From a virus: a stretch of DNA of 33,557 nt. Every line of letters begins with the position of its first letter. Position 1 is the first letter of the stretch. Position numbers and translations under genes: made by a program. The stretch is from positions 1-33,557 of IMG/VR virus record IMGVR_UViG_3300042007_000191; one strand, written 5' to 3'. The notes beneath the pieces were generated by a model. The model was not told where the DNA came from, made no database searches, and saw only the letters and a program-made list of their open reading frames with translations. Positions 8,151 through 14,984 of the stretch are shown one piece after another.

Positions 8151-8614
8151 ATCCCCAGGAGCAGGCCGATGAGGCGGCCGACCTGGGTGGCGATGAATCC
8201 GAGCAGGCCCGCGGCGCCCTCACCGAGAGACCCGGGGATCATGACGGCCAGGAACGGGGTGACCGCGGCCAGAATCAGCGTCCGCGGCTGCACCCCGGTC
8301 ATGAAGTCGGAGATCAGCCACAGCAGCGCGGCCAGCGCCACGGCAAAGCTGATCCCGACGCCCGTGTACTGGCCGACGATCCCCGACACCGCGCCGTCCA
8401 CGACGGTCACCGTCCGGTTGAGGAACTGGCCGACCGGGGTCGAGACCAGACCGACGGACGCGGTCAAGACGAGGATGGTCTGGATCTGCGGGCTCTTGAC
8501 CTTCCCGGCGAGCTTGTTGATCCACGGGAGGCGGTCGGCGACGAACAGCACGCCGGCTGCGCCCAGGCAGGTCCCTCCGGTGGCGACGGAGATCCCTGCA
8601 TCGATAGCAGGCAT
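8147..8614 (-). CDS. Multi-pass membrane protein, Spd-like
   Basis: A 155-residue protein that is mostly hydrophobic, with four or five predicted membrane helices (about 8-28, 44-64, 82-105, 112-128, 132-152). AGAGGGG precedes the ATG. Translation is coupled to the downstream coiled-coil gene. Position upstream of the translocase agrees with Streptomyces spread proteins, which assist intramycelial plasmid movement. No sequence motif proves this. Confidence 0.7.
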   Translation of the reverse strand: MPAIDAGISVATGGTCLGAAGVLFVADRLPWINKLAGKVKSPQIQTILVLTASVGLVSTPVGQFLNRTVTVVDGAVSGIVGQYTGVGISFAVALAALLWLISDFMTGVQPRTLILAAVTPFLAVMIPGSLGEGAAGLLGFIATQVGRLIGLLLGM

Positions 8615-8742
8615 ATCAGGTTCCCCTCTTGCGGTGACGGTGTGTTAGTGGTTTCATCGCGCGCGCGGGCGCGCGGGGGCGCGTTGGAGCCGGCGGCTCG
8701 TCCCGGACGGCTTGAGCCGAGCCGTTGAGCCATTACGGACGG

Positions 8743-8976
8743 TCAGCTCGCCGCGATGTCTTGCCTCAGTTCGTCCAGCAGCTGGACGGCCTGCCGGGCG
8801 GCTGCTGCCCGCTGGGATTCGGGGAGCTTGGCGATCGCGGCGCGGAGTTGGTCCACGGCGATCGGCAGTGCGGTGAGGGGGCCTTCGGCGTCCGCGGCTC
8901 GCCGCCTGTCGCCCAGGTGCTGGGCGGACCGGGCCTGTCGTTCGGCCTGTCGGGGGCGGCGGGTGCGGGGCGTCAT
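8743..8976 (-). CDS. Small basic helical protein
   Basis: A 77-residue protein: an Arg-rich N-terminus (TPRTRRPRQAERQARS) followed by a helical region ending in LDELRQDI. GGAGGG precedes the ATG at 8976; the longer upstream frame lacks a start site and is low complexity. It may bind nucleic acid. The 128 bp downstream of it holds a GCGC-rich stretch (8658-8685) and no gene I can support. Confidence 0.6.
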   Translation of the reverse strand: MTPRTRRPRQAERQARSAQHLGDRRRAADAEGPLTALPIAVDQLRAAIAKLPESQRAAAARQAVQLLDELRQDIAAS

Positions 8977-9101
8977 CGGTTCCCTCCGGGTGTGTGGTCT
9001 GCCGGGTCTGCTTGCCGGGTCTGCGAGGGTGCCGCTCACCGGTTCACTCGACGGCTTGACCTGCTGGTTTGTGGTTCGGACTGCTTCCGGCAGTCTCAGC
9101 A

Positions 9102-9128
9102 AGGTCCAGCAACAGGGGTGCTGGGCCT
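9102..9128. terminator. Hairpin downstream of the SpdB-like gene
   Basis: An inverted repeat AGG-t-CCAGCA / TGCTGG-g-CCT with a 7-nt loop, 22 bp past the stop of the gene at 9150. Likely a partial terminator in the operon. The 173 bp around it (8977-9149) also contain GCCGGGTCTGC twice, 13 bp apart (9001, 9014). Confidence 0.55.
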
Positions 9129-9149
9129 CACTGGCGGTGCCGGCGTGCG

Positions 9150-10220
9150 TCAGGCGGAGACGGTCTGGGCTTCGCGGGTCTCGATCTCGCCCCAGATACG
9201 GCGGACGCGGTGCTCGCCGCCCTGGAAGCCGGCCTTGCGGAACGCTTCCTGAGCCTGGCGGTAGGAGCGGGGCGGTTCCATGGCGTAGCGGAGCCAGCGG
9301 AGTACGACGTCGAGCTGTTCGTCGGACAGCTGGGCGCGGGGCTGGGGCAGGGGTACGCCGTCGATGTCGGCCAGTTCCTGCAGCGTCATGGCCCGCTCTA
9401 CGTGGACCTGCTCGACGGGCTCGGCCTCGTCCGTTTCGTCCGGTGTCACAGGCTGTGGTGTCACGCCCGCGATCTCCGGCCTGACCTGTGTGACACCCGT
9501 GACACTCTGCTGTGTCACGGCGTGGCGTGACACGGTCAGCGCCAGGTCCCGCGTCAGGAAGGCGCGGGCGGCCTCGCCGTACTTCTTGTCGGCCTCGGCG
9601 AGGGTCTTCTCGGCCTTGGCGCGGGCCTCGTTGATCTCTGCCTGAGCCATGGTGAGGACTTCAGCGCGGGCGATTTGGCGGCGCAGCTCGGCGCGGTGCC
9701 CGGCAGTCTCGGTGAGGACTTCTGTGTGGGCTTTCGATTCCAGGTGCCGGGCGTCGGCTGCGGCGAGGGCGCGGGCGTTGCGGTCGGCGGCCGACTGCTT
9801 GGCGATCTGGGCCGCTGTCGTAGGGTCCGCGAGCATGTTGCCGGCGAACAGGCGGAGACCCATGAACACGGCGGCCGCAACGGGGACGAAAGCGAACACC
9901 TGGGCGTGGCCGAGCTTCAGGAGCGTGGCCACCGAAACGGCGATGGCGACCAGGGCGACGGCGAGGAACACGGCCATGCCGACCTTCGACCGCTGCCGGA
10001 TCGCGACCTCGGACATGCGCAGGGCGCCGATCCAGAGGGCGTCGTAGACGATGGCGATGGACCAGCCGACCGCGAGGGCGGCCTTGCCGTGCAGGCCGAT
10101 CATCTCGCCGAGCTGTCCGCCGACTGTCACGGCCATGAGGGCCAGGGCTGCGGCGGTGAGGAGCTTTTCCACGATGGCGAAGACGTCCATGCGGACGTCC
10201 CGCAGCTTGCTGAGGTTCAC
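9150..10220 (-). CDS. SpdB/DUF2637-like membrane protein with coiled coil and C-terminal DNA-binding-like region
   Basis: A 356-residue protein. Residues 10-130 hold four hydrophobic helices, typical of SpdB/DUF2637 proteins of Streptomyces conjugative elements. Residues 140-225 are a charged helical coiled coil. Residues 229-259 are rich in VT(Q/G/P) repeats encoded by the GTGTCAC cluster. The last about 80 residues (LSDEQLDVVLRWLRYAM...SYRQAQEAFRKAGFQGGEHRVRRI) resemble a helix-turn-helix. SpdB proteins bind DNA and TraB and help spread plasmids across septa; that role is inferred. The start has only a weak upstream purine run. Confidence 0.75.
   Translation of the reverse strand: MNLSKLRDVRMDVFAIVEKLLTAAALALMAVTVGGQLGEMIGLHGKAALAVGWSIAIVYDALWIGALRMSEVAIRQRSKVGMAVFLAVALVAIAVSVATLLKLGHAQVFAFVPVAAAVFMGLRLFAGNMLADPTTAAQIAKQSAADRNARALAAADARHLESKAHTEVLTETAGHRAELRRQIARAEVLTMAQAEINEARAKAEKTLAEADKKYGEAARAFLTRDLALTVSRHAVTQQSVTGVTQVRPEIAGVTPQPVTPDETDEAEPVEQVHVERAMTLQELADIDGVPLPQPRAQLSDEQLDVVLRWLRYAMEPPRSYRQAQEAFRKAGFQGGEHRVRRIWGEIETREAQTVSA
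9443..9533. repeat. Six GTGTCAC/GTGACAC repeats, three in each orientation
   Basis: Plus-strand GTGTCAC at 9443, 9458 and 9512, and its complement GTGACAC at 9490, 9499 and 9527, all within 91 bp inside the SpdB-like gene. They encode the VT-rich segment but are more conserved at DNA level than the amino acids demand. They could be recognition repeats for the TraB-like winged helix (a clt/TRS-like locus) or for a regulator. Confidence 0.6.
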
Positions 10221-10245
10221 TTCTCCCCCTTCCGGGTTGGAGAGA

Positions 10246-10407
10246 TCAGGCCGCGTGGGGCGGGTCGATGGCGGTCGACGTCTGCCGGAACTCGATGACC
10301 TGGATGCGGGCCTCGAGGTCGACGGCCGCGGCCTTCAGCCGGTCGAGGGTCTCCCGGTCGCGCCAAGCGTCGTCGGTCTGGGCGTTGAGCAGGGTCAGGT
10401 CGTTCAT
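10246..10407 (-). CDS. Small coupled ORF, helical
   Basis: A 53-residue protein (MNDLTLLNAQ... ...ARIQVIEFRQ), predicted helical with heptad-like spacing. The ATG at 10407 follows GAGAGGACC. It lies 25 bp upstream of the SpdB-like gene in the same operon. Not recognised. Confidence 0.6.
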   Translation of the reverse strand: MNDLTLLNAQTDDAWRDRETLDRLKAAAVDLEARIQVIEFRQTSTAIDPPHAA

Positions 10408-10429
10408 CGCGGTGGTCCTCTCTCGGTGG

Positions 10430-10591
10430 TCAGGCGGTGGGCTCGGGGGTGGGGTCGGCGCTCTCGTCGCTGCTGGCAGCCGGGTCGAGGATCTTGACGG
10501 CGGCGCTGAGGACGATGAGCGCGCCGCCGGCGACGAGGAGCAGGCCGACCTCGGCGACATCGGACAGGTGCTGACGGACGGAGCGGGACAT
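10430..10591 (-). CDS. Small single-pass membrane protein
   Basis: A 53-residue protein with one hydrophobic helix (VGLLLVAGGALIVLSAAV, about 16-33) and an acidic Pro/Ser/Thr tail. The ATG at 10591 is preceded by GGAGGACAGCC. Part of the transfer-like operon; the layout fits small Spd-type membrane proteins. Confidence 0.6.
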   Translation of the reverse strand: MSRSVRQHLSDVAEVGLLLVAGGALIVLSAAVKILDPAASSDESADPTPEPTA

Positions 10592-10653
10592 GGCTGTCCT
10601 CCAATCGGTGGGTGCCGGGGTGGGTAGGGCCGGCGGTGTGGCCGGCCTGGGGT

Positions 10654-10815
10654 TCAGCTGCGGTGGGTGTGCTGCTGGCCGCTGATGGCGCCGAGCTGGG
10701 TGCGGGCGTCGGCGGCGGCCTGCGCGGCCTGGGCGGGCGGCCGGTAGTCGGCGGCGCACTGCTGCGGGGTCGCCGGCCGGTCGATGATCGGGTGGTCCTG
10801 CTGGGCGGCGGCCAT
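10654..10815 (-). CDS. Small polar protein, translationally coupled
   Basis: A 53-residue ORF (MAAAQQDHPIIDRP ... GAISGQQHTHRS) rich in Ala, Gln and Asp. Its ATG overlaps the stop of the upstream gene as ATGA, which is the main support for it being real. No family recognised. Confidence 0.55.
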   Translation of the reverse strand: MAAAQQDHPIIDRPATPQQCAADYRPPAQAAQAAADARTQLGAISGQQHTHRS

Positions 10816-11057
10816 CAGACCGGCTGCCGGGTGCGGGCGGCGATCTGCTCACGGGTGACGAGGGCCGCGTAGCGGTGCCATTCGGCGACCGGCCTGGGGG
10901 TCAGCCTGTCCGCGGCGCGGTAGAGGCGCCCGACACGGGCCGTCTCGTACCGGGTGAGGCCGGGAAGGCCGGGGAGGGTGCTCGCCGCGGCGAGGGCCGC
11001 CTGGAAGGGGGCGGCGAGCTTGTCGAGCCTGAGCGACCGGGTGGACGGGGCGGCCAT
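10815..11057 (-). CDS. Small basic protein, translationally coupled
   Basis: An 80-residue protein, Arg- and Ala-rich, largely helical (RYETARVGRLYRAADRL, EWHRYAALVTREQIAAR). Starts by ATGA overlap with the upstream gene and overlaps the next by ATGA. Not recognised; co-translation places it in the transfer-like operon. Confidence 0.6.
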   Translation of the reverse strand: MAAPSTRSLRLDKLAAPFQAALAAASTLPGLPGLTRYETARVGRLYRAADRLTPRPVAEWHRYAALVTREQIAARTRQPV

Positions 11058-11545
11058 CAGGCGGCGCTCGCGGCGGACAGGGCCTGGGTCAGGCGGCCCG
11101 TCGGGATGTGCTGGCCGTAGGGAGCGCGTCCGACGAGGACGTCGGCGAGCCTGCGGGTGTCGATCCCGACGATGGTGGCGAGGGCCTCGACCTTGTGCGG
11201 CTGGTCGGGGTTGTAGCCCGCGGCCCGCATGGTGGTGCGCAGGCGCAGAACCTCGCGGGCGATCGCCGGCACCGGGACCGTGCGGTCGATGAGGTGCAGG
11301 TGCCCGGACCGGGCGAGCTCGGTGCAGGTGTCGGTGAGGGTGGTGCGCGCCCGGCTGATCGCGTCGAGCTGGGAGTCGCGCAGGTCGGCGGCGGCGAGGC
11401 CGGCGAACTCGGCGACGACGCGGGCGGCGGCCTCGTGGCGGTCGACGATGAGCGTCAGCGGGCCGGTGCCGGTCTTGCGCCCGACGACGATGTGTCGGCG
11501 GGAGGGGACCCGGGCGGATGCCCGGGTAGAGTTCGTGGAAGCCAT
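11057..11545 (-). CDS. First gene of the transfer-like operon, unknown helical protein
   Basis: A 162-residue protein. The N-terminal 40 residues carry a basic beta-like stretch (RRHIVVGRKTGTGPLTLIVDR); the rest is helical, with DLRDSQLDAISRARTTL and a C-terminal region that could be a helix-turn-helix (ATIVGIDTRRLADVLVGR). AGAAGGG precedes the ATG at 11545. It is the promoter-proximal gene, facing the ribbon-helix-helix gene across a shared 210-bp region. Could be a regulator or relaxation-like accessory; not recognised. Confidence 0.65.
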   Translation of the reverse strand: MASTNSTRASARVPSRRHIVVGRKTGTGPLTLIVDRHEAAARVVAEFAGLAAADLRDSQLDAISRARTTLTDTCTELARSGHLHLIDRTVPVPAIAREVLRLRTTMRAAGYNPDQPHKVEALATIVGIDTRRLADVLVGRAPYGQHIPTGRLTQALSAASAA

Positions 11546-11690
11546 CAGGGGACCCTTCTGAAGTTCCTGGTGGTTAGGCCCTGGCCCTGGGAGTGGAGTC
11601 CCGTGGCGCTGGGGCCGTTCTGTTTTCGGTTGTGGTGCTGTGCCGGTGGAGCGGCATGAGTTGGCCCCTTCGAGGTGGTGGAGCACCCCG

Positions 11691-11749
11691 AGTGGCACTC
11701 CACTAACGTAGCGCCTTCTCTGGACCGTGGCAATCCACTGTGGGACGAT
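11691..11749 (+). promoter_or_regulatory. Divergent promoter with two operator-like palindromes
   Basis: AGTGG-N4-CCACT at 11691-11704 and CGTGG-N4-CCACT at 11726-11739 are two matching palindromes 35 bp apart. The second sits in the 17-bp spacer between a -35-like TGGACC (11721-11726) and a -10-like GACGAT (11744-11749), six bp before the ATG of the ribbon-helix-helix gene. This is the layout of an autoregulated divergent promoter controlling the transfer-like operon too (KorA-like). The rest of 11546-11690 shows no gene. Confidence 0.6.
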
Positions 11750-11755
11750 TCCTGC

Positions 11756-11944
11756 ATGCCAGCCGGAATCCACCTCAAGAGAGCTCGCACGTATCGCCCC
11801 GAGCCCGACGTATACGAGAAGGCCAAGGCCGCAGTTGCCGAGGTCGACTCCGACATGAACGCGCACATCAACGCGTTCCTGCTGTGGCTGATCCACGAAA
11901 CGGACGAGCTGCCGCCGCGCCCTCCGAAGCGGGTGGCGGCCTGA
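11756..11944 (+). CDS. Ribbon-helix-helix-like regulator (KorA-like role)
   Basis: A 62-residue protein with a short basic beta-like strand (KRARTYRPEP) followed by two helices (DVYEKAKAAVAEVDSDM, NAHINAFLLWLIHET), the shape of Arc/MetJ ribbon-helix-helix repressors. The ATG at 11756 lies six bp after a -10-like element, so it may be leaderless. It faces the transfer-like operon and could repress it through the palindromes in between, as KorSA represses tra in pSAM2; that parallel is inferred from position. Confidence 0.65.
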   Translation: MPAGIHLKRARTYRPEPDVYEKAKAAVAEVDSDMNAHINAFLLWLIHETDELPPRPPKRVAA

Positions 11945-12075
11945 CTGCTGTTTGCCATGCCTTCGAGTCAATCGGCTGGGTGACTGGCCGACGAGCGGCT
12001 GCCGTATAGCCGCCGTACACGAGACGATCAGTGGCTGTACAGGTCGCAGGACTCGGGACGCCGGGAGGCGCGAGA

Positions 12076-12711
12076 GTGGACGTCATCGACACCTGGACCG
12101 GCGAGCTGGCCTGCCACCTACAGGCCGCGCACCGCTGGAGCCGCGAGGACTTCGCCGCGCGCCTGGGGGTGCACCCGCAGACCGTGGCGGGCTGGCACAC
12201 CCGGCCGGGCATCGTGCCCCGCGGCGAGATCCAGGCCGCCCTCGACACCCTCTACGAGAAGGCCGACCCGCCCGTGCGCCTGCGCTTCGCCCGCCTCGCC
12301 CAGCCGCCCACCGACACCTCGGCGCAGGCCCTGCGTGTCGCGATCGCCGTGGTTCGCCGCGGCGCCGAGGTGCTGCTCGTGCAGCGCCGGGACGACGGCG
12401 CTCTCCGCTGGCAGTTCCCCGCGGGGATCGTGAAGCCGGGCGGCTCATCGGAGGCGGTGGCCATCCGCGAGACCCACAACGAGACCGGCGTCCACTGCGC
12501 GGTGCAGGAGACGCTCGGCGAGCGGATCCACCCGGTCTCCGGAGCGCTCTGCGGCTACTACCTCGCCGAGTACCTGACCGGCGAAGCCTCCAACCTGGAC
12601 ACCGCCGAGAACGCGTCGGTGACCTGGGTTCCGGTCTCCAGCCTGACCCGCTTCATCCCTGCCGACCGGATCTACCGGCCGGTCCTTGACGCCCTAGGAG
12701 TATCCGCGTGA
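12076..12711 (+). CDS. Helix-turn-helix/Nudix fusion protein (Pif-like)
   Basis: A 211-residue protein. Residues 10-60 are an XRE-like helix-turn-helix (SREDFAARLGVHPQTVAGWH). Residues 85-205 form a Nudix fold. The Nudix box (117-139) is degenerate: the first conserved Glu is G123 and the first Glu of the EE pair is N135, while R131-E132, E136 and G138 remain, so metal binding and catalysis are doubtful. The GTG at 12076 follows GGGAGG. In pSAM2 the Nudix protein Pif blocks redundant transfer and lies next to korSA; the same neighbourhood here suggests a transfer-immunity role. Overlaps the next Nudix gene by GTGA. Confidence 0.75.
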   Translation: MDVIDTWTGELACHLQAAHRWSREDFAARLGVHPQTVAGWHTRPGIVPRGEIQAALDTLYEKADPPVRLRFARLAQPPTDTSAQALRVAIAVVRRGAEVLLVQRRDDGALRWQFPAGIVKPGGSSEAVAIRETHNETGVHCAVQETLGERIHPVSGALCGYYLAEYLTGEASNLDTAENASVTWVPVSSLTRFIPADRIYRPVLDALGVSA

Positions 12712-13109
12712 CCGACACCAAGCCCGCCGTCTCCATGGCGATCATCGTGAAGGGCGGCCGCGTGCTGATGGTCCGCCGCCGGCAGCAGGAAGGCAGGCTG
12801 CTGTGGGCGTTCCCCGGCGGCGGCATCGAGGCCGGGGAGACGCCGGAGCAGGCAGCTGTCCGCGAGGTCGCCGAGGAGGTAGCGCTCGAGGCCAAGGCCG
12901 TCCGGGTCCTCGGCGCCCGCGTCCACCCGCAGACCGGCGCCGACATGACCTACGTGGCGTGCGAGCCGGTCGCCGGCGAGGCCCGCGTCGAGGACGACGA
13001 GGAGCTGGCCGAGGTCGCCTGGATCGCGCTCGACGATATCCCCACCTACGTGCCGTGGGGGCTGTACGGGCCGGTGCAGGACTACCTCGACGAGGTGCTG
13101 GCCGCCTGA
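12708..13109 (+). CDS. Nudix hydrolase
   Basis: A 133-residue single-domain Nudix protein. The box G38-x5-E44-x7-R52-E53-V-x-E56-E57-x-A59-L is complete except that the last Gly is Ala. All metal-binding Glu residues are kept, so it is probably active on a nucleoside-diphosphate-linked substrate. The GTG start overlaps the stop of the HTH-Nudix gene, so both are made together. It may provide the activity that the degenerate partner lacks, or act in nucleotide clean-up; the substrate cannot be read from sequence. Confidence 0.82.
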   Translation: MTDTKPAVSMAIIVKGGRVLMVRRRQQEGRLLWAFPGGGIEAGETPEQAAVREVAEEVALEAKAVRVLGARVHPQTGADMTYVACEPVAGEARVEDDEELAEVAWIALDDIPTYVPWGLYGPVQDYLDEVLAA

Positions 13110-13123
13110 CCCCGGACATGCGA

Positions 13124-13156
13124 GAAGGCCCCCACCCGGTTCGGGTGGGGGCCTTC
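13124..13156. terminator. Strong bidirectional terminator
   Basis: A perfect 14-bp stem GAAGGCCCCCACCC / GGGTGGGGGCCTTC with a 5-nt loop and TT after it. It lies between the convergent Nudix gene and the zinc-ribbon gene whose stop touches it, so it ends transcription from both sides. Confidence 0.9.
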
Positions 13157-13157
13157 T

Positions 13158-13772
13158 TCATGCCGCGGTCCTGCTGACCACGGGTAGCTGGAGGACTTCG
13201 GCGTGCCCGTACTGGGTGTTGCAGCCGGGGCAGCGGGCGCCGGGGGTGTCGATGGTGACGCGGAGGATCTGGCCGCACGTGCACTGGACGGGTATGCGGC
13301 GGGGCGGTTTCTCTCCGGTCAGCTGACTCTCGGCCTGCCGCTTGATCTGGCCGACCTCGTGGGCGAACTCGGCGAAGGCGGGGTGCGCGCTCGCGGCCCA
13401 GGCGAGGTTGGTCCGGAGGGCGTGGACGGCCTGGTCGAGCTGGCCTTGGAGGTCGCCGGCCCAGCGGGGGTAGCGCCAGCCGAGGGTGTCGTGCCAGTCG
13501 ACGAGCCACGTCTGCAGGATGGTGATGATGCCGCCGCGGGCGGTGAGGGAGAGTGGTTCGAGGCGGACGGGGATGGGCGCGTTTCGGGAGCCGGAGACGG
13601 ACGGTCCGCGGTTGCTGCTGCCGGGGGTGAGGCTGACGGCGAGTCGGGCGTAGAGGCCGGCGGGTCCGGCGAGGGCGCGGAGGTGTTGGTCGACGCGGTT
13701 GGTGCAGGGGCGGCAGGCCTGGTGGTCGAGCTCGTCGGCGTAGAGGGCGCTTGTGCAGACGGTGCAGTGCAT
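13158..13772 (-). CDS. Zinc-cluster protein of phage type, unknown function
   Basis: A 204-residue protein with an N-terminal CTVC....C..C finger (residues 3-23) and a C-terminal CTCGQ...CPGC ribbon (about 168-184). The middle is helical, with a Trp-rich WLVDWHDTLGWRYPRWAGDLQGQ. This double-zinc arrangement is common in actinophage early regions; the function is not established. CAGGAG precedes the ATG. It is the last gene of the long early minus-strand run. Confidence 0.72.
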   Translation of the reverse strand: MHCTVCTSALYADELDHQACRPCTNRVDQHLRALAGPAGLYARLAVSLTPGSSNRGPSVSGSRNAPIPVRLEPLSLTARGGIITILQTWLVDWHDTLGWRYPRWAGDLQGQLDQAVHALRTNLAWAASAHPAFAEFAHEVGQIKRQAESQLTGEKPPRRIPVQCTCGQILRVTIDTPGARCPGCNTQYGHAEVLQLPVVSRTAA

Positions 13773-13802
13773 GCGGTGCTCCTGGGGCGGCGCTGGGTGG
13801 GA

Positions 13803-14372
13803 TCAGGCGGTGTGGCGGGGCTTCCAGTTCGGGCCGCGGAGGGCGGCAGGCACGTCGGATGTCGGGGTCGTGGAGCGGAGGGTTTCGTCGAGCTCGCGGA
13901 GCTGGGCGGCGAGCCAGTCGGCGTGGCTCTTGTAGAGCGACACCGGCCTTTCCAGCTCGGGCCGGTCGAGCCGCGTGCGCTCGTCGTCGGTGAGGCCGTA
14001 GCCCTCGGCGAGGGCGAGGAGCGTCTCGCAGTCGTTGGCGTGGTCGACGAGGTAGCCGGTGTCGTCGTAGCCGCAGCCGTGGCAGGCGTACTGGTCCCAT
14101 CTGTTACCGCCGGCGTAGTGGTGGATGTCGAGGATCTTTCGGTCGGCGGCGCAGCGGCGGAGCACCGCGGCTGGGTCGTTGCCGACCACGAACACGCCGG
14201 TCGCGTGGAGCTGCCGGCCTGACAGCGCGAGCATCTCGGCGACCTGAATGCCGTCGGCCGCGAGGACCGCGTCGTCGTCGGTTTCGAAGGTCCACGGCCA
14301 GGGCGGGCACGCTTCGACGGCGGTCTCGGTGTCGCGGATCCGCTGGAGGATCCAGTCGCGCAGGTCAGGCAT
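13803..14372 (-). CDS. DUF6221-like protein
   Basis: A 189-residue protein. It starts MPDLRDWILQRIRDTETAVEACPPWPW, continues with VFVVGNDPAAVLRRCAADRKILDIH, and has a C..C zinc-like pair and an ADWLAAQLREL end. The order (start-DL..WI..RI, Trp-rich strand, DPAAVLR..AA.R.IL) matches proteins I know as DUF6221, frequent in Streptomyces genomes and phages, function unknown. The ATG at 14372 overlaps the end of the upstream gene by 8 bp. Confidence 0.72.
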   Translation of the reverse strand: MPDLRDWILQRIRDTETAVEACPPWPWTFETDDDAVLAADGIQVAEMLALSGRQLHATGVFVVGNDPAAVLRRCAADRKILDIHHYAGGNRWDQYACHGCGYDDTGYLVDHANDCETLLALAEGYGLTDDERTRLDRPELERPVSLYKSHADWLAAQLRELDETLRSTTPTSDVPAALRGPNWKPRHTA

Positions 14373-14634
14373 CGGGGGTCTCCTGGGGGTCGAGGGCGGC
14401 GAGAGCGTCCGAAAGGGCGCGCCGGGTCTGAGGTTCAAGCGTGTTGAGCATCCAGCGGTCCAGTTCGGCGCGGACGCGGGCGATGGTGGCTTCGGCCCGC
14501 TCGGCGCGTTGCCGGAGTTCCTCGTAGGCCTCCGCGGTGGGGCCGGCGTCGCCGCGGCCGCAGTGCGGGCAGTAGCCGGCGTCCGTGATCGCCTCCCGCC
14601 GGGTGTGCGGGTCAGTGGGGTCGGTCTCGGTCAC
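14365..14634 (-). CDS. Small zinc-knuckle coiled-coil protein
   Basis: An 89-residue protein: YCPHCGRGD zinc half-site near residue 22, then a helical region (EAYEELRQRAERAEATIARVRAELDRWM) and a C-terminal helix. It overlaps the following gene by 8 bp. Likely a small phage-type accessory protein; not otherwise recognised. Confidence 0.65.
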   Translation of the reverse strand: MTETDPTDPHTRREAITDAGYCPHCGRGDAGPTAEAYEELRQRAERAEATIARVRAELDRWMLNTLEPQTRRALSDALAALDPQETPDA

Positions 14635-14800
14635 AGCAGATCTCCGGGTGGTGGTGGGTGGTCACGTTGCGGTAGGGGCGGGGCGTCCGGGGTGGCGGGC
14701 CGTGGAGGTCGAGGAACGCCTGTTCGTCGGGATCGGGTGCCGCGGTGTCGCAGGGTTCGATGTCCCAGCCCGGCCCCCACAGCTCGAGCTGGTCGGTCAC
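14612..14800 (-). CDS. Small ORF, coupled, unknown
   Basis: A 62-residue ORF beginning TDQLELWGPGWDIEPCD and ending with a His/Cys-rich tail (TTHHHPEICCD). The GTG at 14800 overlaps the upstream stop as GTGA, which fixes the start; the next gene start (14634) lies inside its end. The His/Cys tail could bind metal. Confidence 0.55.
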   Translation of the reverse strand: MTDQLELWGPGWDIEPCDTAAPDPDEQAFLDLHGPPPRTPRPYRNVTTHHHPEICCDRDRPH

Positions 14801-14982
14801 GGGGCGGGCTCGGTTGCGGTGCGGTGCGGTGTGGCGCCGGGTGTGGGGTCGGTCCACATGAGGGTGGTGTCGCCGACGGTCGGGCCGCGGTGCCAGGTGT
14901 CGTGGCCGGCGGTGAGGGTGCAGTGGTGGGTGCGGCCGGTGATCGGCTGGTCGTCGAGGCTCGCGGTGCAGGGGGCGGGCAT
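14797..14982 (-). CDS. Small Cys/His protein of phage type
   Basis: A 61-residue protein with C...DGQ-like and HHCTLTAGHDTWHRGP segments, giving two Cys and several His in a small zinc-binding-like pattern. I recognise this kind of sequence from Streptomyces mobile elements but know no function. The ATG at 14982 lies just after the upstream stop (14985). Confidence 0.6.
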   Translation of the reverse strand: MPAPCTASLDDQPITGRTHHCTLTAGHDTWHRGPTVGDTTLMWTDPTPGATPHRTATEPAP

Positions 14983-14984
14983 GG

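Noticed and set aside
6822-8648. 608-codon plus-strand open frame
   Set aside because: Gly/Val/Glu-rich antisense shadow of the translocase and membrane-protein genes; no start signals or domains.
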